A stretch of 64,000 bases of DNA from Zoogloea oleivorans (lineage in GTDB: Bacteria > Pseudomonadota > Gammaproteobacteria > Burkholderiales > Rhodocyclaceae). Each line of letters begins with the position of its first letter. Position 1 is the first letter of the stretch. The notes beneath the pieces were generated by a model that was given only the letters and a program-made list of their open reading frames with translations, had not been told where the DNA came from and ran no database searches. The DNA lies in the NCBI GenBank assembly GCA_030157785.1, contig JAOAUC010000055.1, positions 372,001 through 436,000 on the forward strand, written 5' to 3'. Below, in pieces: positions 19,460-28,460 of the stretch. The position numbers were made by a program, and so were the translations under genes.

Positions 19460-19544
19460 TGGTGCCCTGGGCGAGACTCGAACTCGCACGACTTGCGTCA
19501 CTACCCCCTCAAGATAGCGTGTCTACCAATTTCACCACCAGGGC
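19460..19544 (-). tRNA. tRNA-Leu (anticodon GAG)
   Basis: 85 bases including the encoded CCA. Acceptor stem GCCCTGG / CCAGGGC with discriminator A, D-arm GAAATTGGTAGACACG, anticodon stem CTATC / GGTAG around the loop TTGAGGG, a long class II variable arm and T-loop GTTCGAGTC. The long variable arm and anticodon give leucine. Confidence 0.96.
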
Positions 19545-19682
19545 ACGGTCGCGAAGGGGGCGGATTATAGCCGAGACAGGGCGAAGGTCAAGGCCGGAAG
19601 CAGAAGTTCGGCACGGGAAGGGCATAAATTCTGCTAGGAAGGCCTTATTCGTGTCCCTTCAGGCGCATTCGCGACAATTCCC

Positions 19683-20240
19683 ATGAAAAAAATCGGCATG
19701 TTTTTCGGCACCGAAACCGGCTCTACCCGGCTGATTGCCAAGAAAATCCACAAGAAGCTGGGCGACGACATCGCCGCCAAGCCGGTTAACGTCAACCGCA
19801 TCACGATGGAGGAAATGCTCCAGTACGACGTGTTGATCCTGGGGACGCCCAGTTACGGCGAAGGCGCCATCCCCGGGCTGAGTGCCGGCTGCCTGGAGCC
19901 TAACTGGGAAGAATTTCTGGCAAAGTCCGATCAGCAGCCGGACTTCAGCGGCAAGCGCATCGCGTTTTTCGGGCTGGGCGCCCAGGAGCGCTATTCCGAG
20001 CGCTTCTGCAGCTCTCTTTTTAAGCTCTACGAACTGTTCAAGGGCTACGGCGCCGAGATCGTCGGCAGCTGGAGCACCGAGGGCTACACCTTCGCCCACT
20101 CGGCCGCCGTCGAGGACGGGCGCTTCGTGGGGCTGGTGATCGACGAGCGGACACAGGGGCGCTTTACCGACGAACGCATCGACGCGTGGCTGGCGCAGGT
20201 GAAGCCGCTGCTGCTGGAAAAGCTGGCGACGCCGGCGTAG
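19683..20240 (+). CDS. fldA: Flavodoxin, long-chain
   Basis: 185 residues. The FMN phosphate loop FFGTETGSTRLIAKK is at residues 7-21, the first isoalloxazine loop is LGTPSYGEGAIPG, and FFGLGAQERYSERFCSS leads into the second loop; the ~20-residue insertion marks the long-chain class. It carries single electrons at low potential in the cytoplasm. It stands alone next to tRNA-Leu, with no nitrogenase genes nearby, so a housekeeping role fits better than NifF. Confidence 0.9.
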   Translation: MKKIGMFFGTETGSTRLIAKKIHKKLGDDIAAKPVNVNRITMEEMLQYDVLILGTPSYGEGAIPGLSAGCLEPNWEEFLAKSDQQPDFSGKRIAFFGLGAQERYSERFCSSLFKLYELFKGYGAEIVGSWSTEGYTFAHSAAVEDGRFVGLVIDERTQGRFTDERIDAWLAQVKPLLLEKLATPA

Positions 20241-20260
20241 GCGCGGCGCCGCCCCGCGGC

Positions 20261-21028
20261 TCAGGTGGCGCCGTTGGGCTTGCGGTGGGCCCAGCTGGTC
20301 ATGCGCCGCTCGACGAAGGCGAACAGTTCGTACATCACCACCCCCATCACACCGATGACGATCAGGCCGGCAAAGACGAGGGGCATGTTCATGGACGAAC
20401 TGGCCGACATCATCAGGTAGCCGATGCCCAGGTTGGAGGCCACCGTTTCGGCAATCACCGAGCCGACGAAGGCCAGCGTGATGGCCACCTTCAGCGACGC
20501 GAAGAAGTAGGGCATGGCCCGCGGCAGACCGACCTTGCCGAGAATGTCGAGGCGCGAGGCACCCAGCGAGCGCAGCACGTCCTCCAGCTCCGGCTCCAGG
20601 GTGGCGAGGCCGGTGGCCACGTTGACCACCACCGGAAAGAAGGAGATCAGGAAGGCGGTGAGGATGGCCGGCACCGTGCCGATGCCGAACCACACCACCA
20701 GAACCGGTACGAAGGCGACCTTGGGGATCGAGTTGAAGCCCACCAGCAGCGGGTACATGGCCCGGTAGAGGAAGGGCGAAGAGCCGACTGCCATGCCGAT
20801 CAAGAGGCCGACGACGACCGCGATGGCGAAGCCGGCCAGCGTGGTGATGAAGGTCTGGGTGGCGTGCATCATGATCGGCTCGAACTGGGCGACACCCACC
20901 GCCCACACCGCACTGGGCGCCGGCAGCAGGAATTCGGGGATGTTGAAGCCGGCGCAGATCAGCTCCCAGATCAGGAACATGCCGGCCACCACCAGCCACG
21001 GGGCGGCTTTGACGAGATTCACTTTCAT
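20261..21028 (-). CDS. ABC importer permease, SsuC/TauC-like
   Basis: 255 residues with six hydrophobic segments. The EAA loop is visible as LRSLGASRLDILGKVGLPRA, the coupling motif that contacts the ATPase. ATG at 21028 (MKVNLVKAAPWL) is preferred over earlier in-frame starts because it gives the normal short N-terminus. It sits downstream of the ATPase and binding-protein genes, so all three probably form one operon running leftwards. Confidence 0.9.
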   Translation of the reverse strand: MKVNLVKAAPWLVVAGMFLIWELICAGFNIPEFLLPAPSAVWAVGVAQFEPIMMHATQTFITTLAGFAIAVVVGLLIGMAVGSSPFLYRAMYPLLVGFNSIPKVAFVPVLVVWFGIGTVPAILTAFLISFFPVVVNVATGLATLEPELEDVLRSLGASRLDILGKVGLPRAMPYFFASLKVAITLAFVGSVIAETVASNLGIGYLMMSASSSMNMPLVFAGLIVIGVMGVVMYELFAFVERRMTSWAHRKPNGAT

Positions 21029-21041
21029 TGCTTGATTCCTT

Positions 21042-21821
21042 TCAGGACGCGCGGACGCGGCCGATGTGCTCGCGCAGTTCATGCACGTAGCCGGCAAAGG
21101 CGTCGGTATAGGTGACGTCCAGATCCCGCGGGCGGGGCAGTTCGATTTCCCGGCGAACCAGGATGCGGCCGGGGCGCTTGCTCATCACGTAGACGGTGTC
21201 GGCAAGGAAGACCGCCTCGCGCAAGTCGTGGGTGACAAGGATGACGGTGAAGGGTTGCTCCTGCCACAGGTCGCGCAACATGCACCACAGCTCTTCGCGG
21301 GTGAAGGCATCGAGCGCACCGAAGGGCTCGTCGAGCATCAGCAGGCGCGGCTGGTGGATCAGCGCCCGGCAGATGGAGGCGCGCTGCTGCATGCCGCCGG
21401 ACAGCTCCCACGGAAACTTGTCCTCGAAACCGGCCAGGCCGACCCGGGCGAGGAGTGCACGGGCCTGGGCCTCGTAGCGCGGGCGCTCCTTCCTCAGCGT
21501 GGAACGGTAGGGCTCGACGATTTCCAGCGGCAGCATCACGTTGTCGAGGGTGGTACGCCAGGGCAGCAGGTTGGCATTCTGGAAGGCCATGCCGACGATT
21601 TTCAGCGGCCCGCCGACCTGCCGGCCGTCCACATACACATAGCCGCCGGACGGGGGCTTGAGGCCCGAGATGAGCTTCATGAGGGTGGACTTGCCGCAGC
21701 CGGACGGGCCGACAACGGCAACGAACTCACCCTCCTTCACTTCCAGGCTGACATCCTCGATGGCAAGGGCACCTCCGGGGTTGTAGGCAAGATCGACGTG
21801 CTCGAATTTGACGAAGGACAT
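21042..21821 (-). CDS. ABC importer ATPase, SsuB/TauB-like
   Basis: 259 residues. Walker A GPSGCGKST, Q-loop in VGMAFQNANLLPW, signature LSGGMQQRASICRAL, Walker B LLMLDEPFGALD and the switch histidine in ILVTHDLREAV are all present. The family imports sulfonates, nitrate, or pyrimidine precursors. It lies 13 bp upstream of the permease gene. Confidence 0.93.
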   Translation of the reverse strand: MSFVKFEHVDLAYNPGGALAIEDVSLEVKEGEFVAVVGPSGCGKSTLMKLISGLKPPSGGYVYVDGRQVGGPLKIVGMAFQNANLLPWRTTLDNVMLPLEIVEPYRSTLRKERPRYEAQARALLARVGLAGFEDKFPWELSGGMQQRASICRALIHQPRLLMLDEPFGALDAFTREELWCMLRDLWQEQPFTVILVTHDLREAVFLADTVYVMSKRPGRILVRREIELPRPRDLDVTYTDAFAGYVHELREHIGRVRAS

Positions 21822-21835
21822 GGGTGTTTTTCAGA

Positions 21836-21905
21836 GTAGGGGCGACTTCAGTCGCCCGCGGACGTGGATCGAGGGGGGGGTGGGCGACTGAAGTCGCCCC
21901 TACAG
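21836..21905. repeat. GTAG-headed REP doublet, copy D
   Basis: GTAGGGGCGACTTCAGTCGC and its inverted partner ending CGCCCCTACAG flank a short loop that contains a run of eight G. It lies between the ATPase gene and the binding-protein gene of the same operon, 8 bp after the latter's stop. Confidence 0.87.
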
Positions 21906-21913
21906 GTCGCCCC

Positions 21914-22954
21914 TTACAGGCTGCGATCGGCTTTGGACGGCAGGAAGGCCGGGTTGAACAGTTCGGCGGCGGACGGCACCTTGGGCAGCGCGTAGGCTTC
22001 GACGGTCTCGGCGATGGAGCGCTTGAGGCGCTCGGGCGTCACAGCGCCCAGGCCGATCTGCTTCACTTCCGGGGTCACCACGCTGGATTCCAGGGCCAGC
22101 TTGAGGCGGCGGGTTTCGAGGGCCACGTCGATCAGCGGATCGCGCTCCTTGACTGTCGGAATGGCCGCTTCGGGCCTGGCGATGGTTTCCTTGAGGGCCT
22201 TGTTGAAGGCGCGCAGGAAGCCTTCGACGGCCTTGGGCTTTTCGACGATCAGCTTGGGGCTGGCGATGATGGCGTTGCCATAGAGCTCGACACCGAAGTC
22301 CGGATAGCGCAGGGCAAGGATGTCGGCCGGCTTGACGCCGCGGGCTTCCAGATTGAGGAGGCTGGTGAAGTAGAAGCCGGTGATGCCGTCCACGTCGCCG
22401 CGGGCCAGCAGGGTTTCGCGGATCGCCGGGTCCACCGTCTGCCACTTCACGGCATCCACCGCCAGCCCGTTGGACTTGGCAAAGGCCGGCCAGGCCTTGC
22501 GGCCGGCGTCGAAGATGGGCGCCGCCAGGGTCTTGCCGGCCAGGTCGGCGGGCTTGGTGACGCCGGACTTCTTGAGCACGAAGACGGCGGCCGGGGTGGC
22601 GTTGTAAACCATGTAGACAGCCTGAATCTTCGAGCCCGGCGTCTTGGCGTCGTATTCGACCAGCGCGTTGAAGTCGGCAAAGCCCATTTCATAGGCGCCG
22701 GTCGCCACCCGGGTGACCGCGCCAGCCGAGCCGTTGCCGGCGTCGATGGTCACGTCCAGGCCTTCGGCGGCGAAGTAGCCCTTGCTCTTGGCCAGCAGGA
22801 AAGGGGCGGCCGGACCTTCAAAGCGCCAGTCGAGGGTGAACTTGATCTTGAGCGGCTCGTCGGCGAGCACCGGCGTGGACAACAGGGGCGTGGCGAGGGC
22901 GGCAACACCGGCGGCGAGCAGCAGGCGGCGGGATGCGCTGAAAAGGTGCGACAT
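21914..22954 (-). CDS. ABC importer binding protein, NMT1/THI5-SsuA-like
   Basis: 346 residues. Residues 1-31 (SASRRLLLAAGVAALATPLL with a cleavable end near VLADEP) form a signal peptide with a twin-arginine-like pair. The mature start IKFTLDWRFEGPAAPFLLAK and GYFAAEGLDVTIDAGNGSAG are the typical first lobe of NMT1/THI5-like periplasmic binding proteins. Ligands of this family include sulfonates, thiamine-pyrimidine precursors and riboflavin; which applies cannot be told. ATG at 22954 is chosen because it begins the signal peptide. Confidence 0.87.
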   Translation of the reverse strand: MSHLFSASRRLLLAAGVAALATPLLSTPVLADEPLKIKFTLDWRFEGPAAPFLLAKSKGYFAAEGLDVTIDAGNGSAGAVTRVATGAYEMGFADFNALVEYDAKTPGSKIQAVYMVYNATPAAVFVLKKSGVTKPADLAGKTLAAPIFDAGRKAWPAFAKSNGLAVDAVKWQTVDPAIRETLLARGDVDGITGFYFTSLLNLEARGVKPADILALRYPDFGVELYGNAIIASPKLIVEKPKAVEGFLRAFNKALKETIARPEAAIPTVKERDPLIDVALETRRLKLALESSVVTPEVKQIGLGAVTPERLKRSIAETVEAYALPKVPSAAELFNPAFLPSKADRSL

Positions 22955-23374
22955 GGCGGGAAACTCCGGAAGGTGAAAGGCTCGGCGGACGAGTCGTGTG
23001 TCACCGGGCTTCTCTGCAATCGCCGTGCCAGATTTCAAGCCACTGATTTTTATGGGGATTTTTCAGGCACAGGAGCGCTTTCGGCTTTTTGGGGGCGGCG
23101 CCACCGGAAAGCGGCCGGAAAGCCGCCACAATACGCACCCGCATGGTGCAAAACCGCTTTCCACGCACCCCGTCCGTGCATGCAAAAACCATATACGGAT
23201 AAGGAAAGAGTCTTTATTTTCAGATGGATATAATCATCTGACTATATCTTTTCGGTGATGATGGATATCGCCAAGCGAGCGCCCTGCTCCTGCTAGATTC
23301 GGCTCCAAGGACTGACCGCTCCTTGTGCCGCGGTCGACCGACTCAAACTTGCCCAGACCAATCAGGAGCCCCCC
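22955..23374. other. Intergenic region with divergent promoters
   Basis: A 420-bp gap between the leftward ABC operon and the rightward Tsx-like gene. Its right half is AT-richer than the surroundings and contains the TATAAT site described separately. No open frame of convincing coding character was seen. Confidence 0.5.
23221..23240 (+). promoter_or_regulatory. Palindrome overlapping a TATAAT box
   Basis: CAGATG-GATATAAT-CATCTG: six-base inverted arms enclose a perfect -10 hexamer TATAAT at 23229-23234, about 140 bp upstream of the Tsx-like gene. No good -35 was seen, which suits an activator-dependent promoter or a repressor site over the -10. Confidence 0.45.
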
Positions 23375-24238
23375 ATGATGTTCTCGAAGAAGAAGATTTT
23401 CGTCGCTGTCGCCCTCGCCGCCTGTGCCGGCGCCGCCTCTGCCGCCGAGTGGAGCGACACCTCCATCGGCTACCGCTGGGGCGCCAATTTCGCCGAGCCC
23501 TTCGGCAAGACCGACATCTCCAAGAGCATCGTCAACCTGACCCACGTCAGCGGCTACAAGTACGGCACCAACTTCCTCAACGCCGATGTGCTGATGTCCG
23601 ACAGCAAGGACCCGTCAGCCCCGGGCTCCAGTTCGAGCGCCCAGGAAATCTACATCGTCTATCGCCATACCCTGGACATCGGCAAGATCAGCGGCCAGAG
23701 CTTCAAGTACGGCCCGATCCGCGGCTTTGGCGTGACCGGCGGCTTTGACGTGAATACCAAGAACGACGCCGGCTACAACTCCAAGAAGCGCATGGTGGTG
23801 GCCGGCCCGACGCTGATGATGGACGTGCCCGGCTTCCTCAACGTGAGCCTGCTCGCCATGTGGGAAAGCAACGCGCCCTACAGCAAGTTCAGCCACACCC
23901 AGACCGACCGCTACAGCTACGACACCCATCCGATGGTGAACCTGGCCTGGGGCATTCCCTTCAACCTCGGCCCGGTCCCCCTGTCCTTCGAGGGTTTTGC
24001 CAACTTCATCGCCGCCAAGGGCAAGAACGAGTTCGGCGCCAACACCGCGGCCGAAACCAACATCGACATGCAGGTCATGTACGACGTGAGCCCGGTCATC
24101 GGCGCAGCCGCCAAGACCTTCAAGGTCGGCCTGGAATACCAGTACTGGCGCAACAAGTTCGGCAACAACCACAACGGCCCGGCCGGCGATGGCGCCTTTG
24201 CCAAGACCACCATGATCCGCGCCGAATACCACTTCTAA
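23375..24238 (+). CDS. Tsx-like nucleoside-specific outer-membrane channel
   Basis: 287 residues. Signal peptide with cleavage near residue 23 (GAASA-AEWSD). The mature chain has Tsx/OmpK-type beta-barrel features: DTSIGYRWGANFAEPFG at the start, FLNADVLMSDSKDPS, and a terminal strand ending in phenylalanine (IRAEYHF), the recognition signal for barrel assembly. The family passes nucleosides, which would suit the purine importer and catabolic genes at 1-12.5 kb. Two adjacent ATGs (23375, 23378) are possible; AGGAG at 23364 fits both. Confidence 0.82.
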   Translation: MMFSKKKIFVAVALAACAGAASAAEWSDTSIGYRWGANFAEPFGKTDISKSIVNLTHVSGYKYGTNFLNADVLMSDSKDPSAPGSSSSAQEIYIVYRHTLDIGKISGQSFKYGPIRGFGVTGGFDVNTKNDAGYNSKKRMVVAGPTLMMDVPGFLNVSLLAMWESNAPYSKFSHTQTDRYSYDTHPMVNLAWGIPFNLGPVPLSFEGFANFIAAKGKNEFGANTAAETNIDMQVMYDVSPVIGAAAKTFKVGLEYQYWRNKFGNNHNGPAGDGAFAKTTMIRAEYHF

Positions 24239-24255
24239 GCCAGCACGCACGGCGT

Positions 24256-24290
24256 AAAAAAACCGGCCTGACAAACGTCAGGCCGGTTTT
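24256..24290. terminator. Bidirectional terminator
   Basis: CCGGCCTGAC (24263-24272) pairs perfectly with GTCAGGCCGG (24277-24286) over a four-base loop, flanked by A7 on the left and TTTT on the right, so it can stop both the Tsx-like gene and the convergent dctA. Confidence 0.9.
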
Positions 24291-24340
24291 GCTTTGGATC
24301 TGCGGATTACAGCGACGGGGTCGGGGTCGTCTGCAAATGC

Positions 24341-25630
24341 TCAGGCCCGCGCAGGGCTTGCCAGAACCTCGTCGGGAAGCTGGTCGTTCAGGGCCAGTTC
24401 CATCTTTTCCATGTCCAGCTCGTTCTCGGAGCGGGAGATCACCACCGTGGCCACCGCGTTGCCGATGATGTTGGTCAGCGCCCGGGCTTCACTCATGAAG
24501 CGGTCGATGCCGAGGATCAGCGCCATGCCGGCGATGGGGATCGTCGGGACCACCGCCAGCGTGGAAGCCAGGGTAATGAAGCCGGCTCCGGTGATGCCGC
24601 TGGCGCCCTTGGAAGTGAGCATGGCCACGCCGATGATGGTCAGCTCCTGGGTCATGGTCAGTTCGGTGTTGGTGGCCTGGGCAATGAACAGGGCCGCCAT
24701 GGTCATGTAGATGTTGGTGCCGTCGAGGTTGAAGGAGTAGCCGGTGGGCACCACCAGACCAACCACCGAGCGGGAGCAGCCCATCTTCTCGAGCTTGAGC
24801 ATCAACTTCGGCAGGGCCGACTCGGAAGAGCTGGTACCCAGCACGATCATCAGTTCATCGCGGATGTACTTGATGAACTTGAAGATGCTGAAGCCGGTGT
24901 AGCGGGCGATGGCGCCCAGCACGATGATGATGAAGAGGATGCAGGTGAGGTAGAAGGAACCCATCAGCTTGGCCATCGGCACCAGCGAGGCGACGCCGTA
25001 CTTGCCGATGGTGAAGGCCATCGCGCCGAAGGCACCCAACGGGGCGAGCTTCATCACGGTATTGACGATGCCGAACAGCACGTGGGAAACCTGCTCCACG
25101 AAGTGGAACACCGGCTTGCCCTTTTCGCCCATCGCCGACAGGGAGAAGCCGAACAGGATGGCCAGCAGCAGCACCTGCAGGATGTCGCCCTTGGCGAAGG
25201 CATCCATGAAGGTGTTCGGGATGATGTTGAGGATGAACTCCACCGTGGACTGGGCCTGGGCCTTGGCCGTGAAGCCTTCGATGGCCTTGGTGTCGAGGGT
25301 GGACAGGTCGGCATTGAAACCGGCGCCGGGCTTGAGGGTGTTGGCCACCACCAGACCGATCACCAGGGCAAAGGTGGACACGATTTCGAAGTAGAGCAGC
25401 GCCTTGCCGCCCACCCGGCCGACCTTCTTCATGTCTTCCATGCCGGCGATGCCGTGCACCACGGTACAGAAGATCACCGGCGCAATGATCATCTTGACCA
25501 GCTTGATGAAACCGTCACCCAGGGGCTTCAGATCAATCCCCAGCTTGGGTTCGAAATACCCGAGCAGCACACCACAGGCGATGGCGAACAACACCTGCAC
25601 GTACAGCACTTTGTAGAACGGCTTCTTCAT
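24341..25630 (-). CDS. dctA: C4-dicarboxylate:cation symporter DctA
   Basis: 429 residues, the usual length. DctA takes up succinate, fumarate and malate with protons or sodium. Family motifs: [19 protein letters not shown] (serine-rich hairpin), [16 protein letters not shown] and [15 protein letters not shown], with about eight membrane helices and re-entrant loops. It is transcribed alone towards a shared terminator; sfsA lies upstream in the same direction with a 113-bp gap. Confidence 0.95.
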   Translation of the reverse strand: MKKPFYKVLYVQVLFAIACGVLLGYFEPKLGIDLKPLGDGFIKLVKMIIAPVIFCTVVHGIAGMEDMKKVGRVGGKALLYFEIVSTFALVIGLVVANTLKPGAGFNADLSTLDTKAIEGFTAKAQAQSTVEFILNIIPNTFMDAFAKGDILQVLLLAILFGFSLSAMGEKGKPVFHFVEQVSHVLFGIVNTVMKLAPLGAFGAMAFTIGKYGVASLVPMAKLMGSFYLTCILFIIIVLGAIARYTGFSIFKFIKYIRDELMIVLGTSSSESALPKLMLKLEKMGCSRSVVGLVVPTGYSFNLDGTNIYMTMAALFIAQATNTELTMTQELTIIGVAMLTSKGASGITGAGFITLASTLAVVPTIPIAGMALILGIDRFMSEARALTNIIGNAVATVVISRSENELDMEKMELALNDQLPDEVLASPARA

Positions 25631-25743
25631 GACGGTTTATCTCCGGTGTTATGTCTATGGCCCGCAGATTAGGGCCATCAACAAACGCCGGAAATTGTGT
25701 GCTACCCCATTGTGGACGGCCCTATTGTGGAAAGCCGCAGCCC

Positions 25744-26454
25744 TCAGGCGGGCACCTTCACCACCAGCCGGCGCACCAGTTCGATGCCCTCGGGCGTCAC
25801 GCGGGCGCCCAGGGCCAGCACCTCCACCCCGGCCGCCATGGCCTCCCGCAGAGCCCGCCCGTAGGCCGGGTCGATGTGGTCGGCCGGCTGCACCGCGTCC
25901 ACATCGCTCCGCTGCACGCAGAACACCAGCACCGCCCGGTGGCCCGCCGCCACCATCGCCGACATCTCGCGCAGATGCCGGGCCCCGCGGGTCGTCACCG
26001 CATCCGGAAAGAAGCCGGTGCGTCCGGCCACCGCGGCGGTGACGTTCTTCACTTCCACGTAGCAATCCGGCCGCCCGGCTGACTGCAGCAGCCAGTCGAT
26101 ACGGCTGCTCTCACCGTATTTGACCTCCGGCCGGATCGTCCCGTAGCCCGCCAGCCCGGGTACCCGCCCGGCCTCGATGGCTTCCCGCACCAGCCCGTTG
26201 CTGCGTCCGGTATGCACGCCAACCGTCACGCCCGGCGCCACCTCCACCAGTTCCCAGGTCCATTTGAGCTTGCGCGCCGGATTGTCGGCCGGCGACAGCC
26301 AGACCCGGCTGCCGGCGTCCTTGCAGCCCTGCATGGAGCCGGTGTTGGCGCAGTGGGCGGTAACGATGGACGCGTCGGCCAGTTCGACATCGACGAGAAA
26401 ACGCTGGTAGCGGCGGACCAGCCGGCCTGCGATGAGGGGAGCGGAAAAGCGCAT
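25744..26454 (-). CDS. sfsA: SfsA family DNA/sugar-fermentation stimulation protein
   Basis: 236 residues. The conserved SfsA core is clear: VTAHCANTGSMQGCKDAGS, KYGESSRIDWLLQ, CYVEVKNVTA, FPDAVTTRGARHLREM and VFCVQRSDVDAVQPADH, in the expected order. The EVK and D residues match the nuclease-like active site proposed for the family; the cellular role is still unclear. ATG at 26454 is preferred over a GTG two codons upstream. Confidence 0.94.
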   Translation of the reverse strand: MRFSAPLIAGRLVRRYQRFLVDVELADASIVTAHCANTGSMQGCKDAGSRVWLSPADNPARKLKWTWELVEVAPGVTVGVHTGRSNGLVREAIEAGRVPGLAGYGTIRPEVKYGESSRIDWLLQSAGRPDCYVEVKNVTAAVAGRTGFFPDAVTTRGARHLREMSAMVAAGHRAVLVFCVQRSDVDAVQPADHIDPAYGRALREAMAAGVEVLALGARVTPEGIELVRRLVVKVPA

Positions 26455-26613
26455 CGGCACTCAGCCAGCGACGTGGATCGCGCGGATCAGCTGGATCAGC
26501 GCGCAGGAATAGAGAGGGCGCATTTTTACAGAGGGCCGGGCGAAAACCGCATTTTAGTCCCGCTGCCGCCCGGCGCGACAAGCTGTGACAGCCAACGCAA
26601 AAGCAAAACCATA

Positions 26614-26643
26614 TTGAATACACAAATAACATGTGAATATAAT
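26614..26643 (+). promoter_or_regulatory. Sigma-70-type promoter for the two-partner secretion operon
   Basis: TTGAAT (26614-26619), 18-bp spacer, TATAAT (26638-26643), in an AT-rich stretch 50 bp before the tpsB start. No better pair was seen in the gap between sfsA and tpsB. Confidence 0.6.
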
Positions 26644-26693
26644 TACAGCCAAATGACATTACGCACAGCCAACCACGCTGGCCACTTGCAACA

Positions 26694-28418
26694 ATGCCCC
26701 AGTATTCCGACACCGCCCGTGCCGTCGCCGCAGGGCTCTTCCTGGCAGCCATCCCAGCCCTCTCGGCCGCCCAGACAAGCCCCCCCGCACTGGCTGCGCA
26801 GGAGCTGATCCGCCAGCAGGAACGTGATCGCCAGTTGCGCGAGCAGTTCGAACGGGAACCCGATGTCCGCCTGGAACGCCCCGACACCGCGTCCGCCGAT
26901 TCGCCCCTGCCGGTCGGCGAAACGCCCTGCTTCCCCATCAGCCAGCTGATCCTCGCCGGCGATGCCGCCGGGCACTTCCAGTGGGCACTGGCCGCCATCG
27001 ACCGCCCGGACGACCCGCCTACCGGGCGCTGCCTGGGCACCCGCGCCATCAACCAGTTGATGACGCGCATCCAGAACCGCCTCGTCGAGCGTGGCTACAT
27101 CACCGCGCGCGTCCTTGCCGAGCCGCAGGACCTGAATCGCGGCGTCCTCACCCTCACCCTGGTGCCCGGGCGCATCCGCGACATTCGGTTAGCCGATGAA
27201 AGTGCCTTCCGGGCCAGCGTGGCCGGCGCCCTGCCGGCGCGCAGCGGCGACTTCCTCAACCTGCGCGACATCGAACAGGGCCTGGAAAACCTCAAGCGCG
27301 TCCCCACCGCCGATGCCGACGTCCAGATCGTCCCCGCTGCCGACCCGCTGGCCGCTCCCGGTGAAAGCGACCTGCTGGTGCGCTGGCAGCAAGAGCGCCT
27401 GCTGCGCCTCAACCTGTCCCTCGACGACAGCGGCACCAAGGCCACCGGCAAGTTTCTCGCCGGCGCCACCGCATCGCTCGACAGCCCCCTCGGCCTCAAC
27501 GACCTCTTCTACGCCAGCTTCAACCACGACCTGGGCGGCGGCATCTCGGGCAAGCGCGGCACGCGCGGCTACACGGTCCATTACTCCCTGCCCTGGGGCT
27601 ACTGGCTGGCCAGCGTCAGCGCCGGTGCCAACCGCTACCACCAGGCCGTCGCCGGGGCCAGCCAGACCTACCGCTACAGCGGCGAAAGCGAAAACGCCGA
27701 AGCCCGCCTGACCCGCCTGCTGTACCGGGATGCCGTGCGCAAGACCAGCTTCTACGCCAAGGCCTGGATGCGCCGCTCCGAGAACTTCATCGACGACACC
27801 GAAGTCGTCGTCCAGCGCCGCCGCACGGGCGGCTGGGAGGCCGGCCTCGGCCACCGGGAATTCATCGGCGCCGCCGCCCTCGATATCAACCTTGCCTACC
27901 GCCGCGGCACCGGCGCCTTCGGCTCAACCCCCGCCCCGGAAGAAGCCTTCGGCGAAGGCACCGCCCGCCCCGGCATCTTCACCGCCGACACCCAGCTCAG
28001 CCTGCCCTTCCGGGCCGGCGAACAAAGCCTGCGCTACACCGGCCTGTGGCGCGTACAGCGCAGTGAAACGCCCCTCGTCCCGCAAGACCGCTTCGCCATC
28101 GGAGGGCGCTACACGGTGCGCGGCTTCAATGGCGAAGCCGTACTCAGCGGCGAGCGTGGCTGGCTGTGGCGCAACGATCTCGGCCTTGCCCTGGGCCAGA
28201 GCGGCATCGAAGGCTACGTGGCCATCGATGCCGGCGCCGTCAGCGGCCGCAGCGCCAAAGACCTCCTCGGCCAGCGTCTCGTCGGCGGGGTGATCGGCCT
28301 GCGTGGCGCCGTCGGCAGTCTCACCTTCGATGTCTTTGTCGGCAGCCCCATCCACAAGCCGAAGGGCTTCGCCAGCCCCGACGGCCTCGCCGGCTTCTCC
28401 CTCAACTGGGGCTGGTAA
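26694..28418 (+). CDS. TpsB outer-membrane transporter (ShlB/FhaC/HecB family)
   Basis: 574 residues. After a signal peptide (cleavage near PALSAAQ) and a helical linker, two POTRA domains are seen: one from CFPISQLILAGDA and one with LTLTLVPGRIRDIRL. The rest is a 16-strand barrel with the key VRGF motif (R476-G477-F478) of the loop that reaches into the pore. It recognises the N-terminal TPS domain of its partner and moves it across the outer membrane. The partner gene starts 42 bp downstream. Confidence 0.92.
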   Translation: MPQYSDTARAVAAGLFLAAIPALSAAQTSPPALAAQELIRQQERDRQLREQFEREPDVRLERPDTASADSPLPVGETPCFPISQLILAGDAAGHFQWALAAIDRPDDPPTGRCLGTRAINQLMTRIQNRLVERGYITARVLAEPQDLNRGVLTLTLVPGRIRDIRLADESAFRASVAGALPARSGDFLNLRDIEQGLENLKRVPTADADVQIVPAADPLAAPGESDLLVRWQQERLLRLNLSLDDSGTKATGKFLAGATASLDSPLGLNDLFYASFNHDLGGGISGKRGTRGYTVHYSLPWGYWLASVSAGANRYHQAVAGASQTYRYSGESENAEARLTRLLYRDAVRKTSFYAKAWMRRSENFIDDTEVVVQRRRTGGWEAGLGHREFIGAAALDINLAYRRGTGAFGSTPAPEEAFGEGTARPGIFTADTQLSLPFRAGEQSLRYTGLWRVQRSETPLVPQDRFAIGGRYTVRGFNGEAVLSGERGWLWRNDLGLALGQSGIEGYVAIDAGAVSGRSAKDLLGQRLVGGVIGLRGAVGSLTFDVFVGSPIHKPKGFASPDGLAGFSLNWGW

Positions 28419-28460
28419 GCCACCAGCGCCCCCCTCAACTTCCGCCTGCCGCCCCTTGCC

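Noticed and set aside
19683-20240. NifF, the nitrogenase flavodoxin
   Set aside because: No nif genes are near, and the sequence fits ordinary long-chain flavodoxins equally well.
25662-25677. Sigma-54-like promoter upstream of dctA (minus strand TGGCCC-N5-TGC)
   Set aside because: The GG and GC elements are 9 rather than 10 bases apart and the rest of the consensus is poor, so it is not reported as a promoter.
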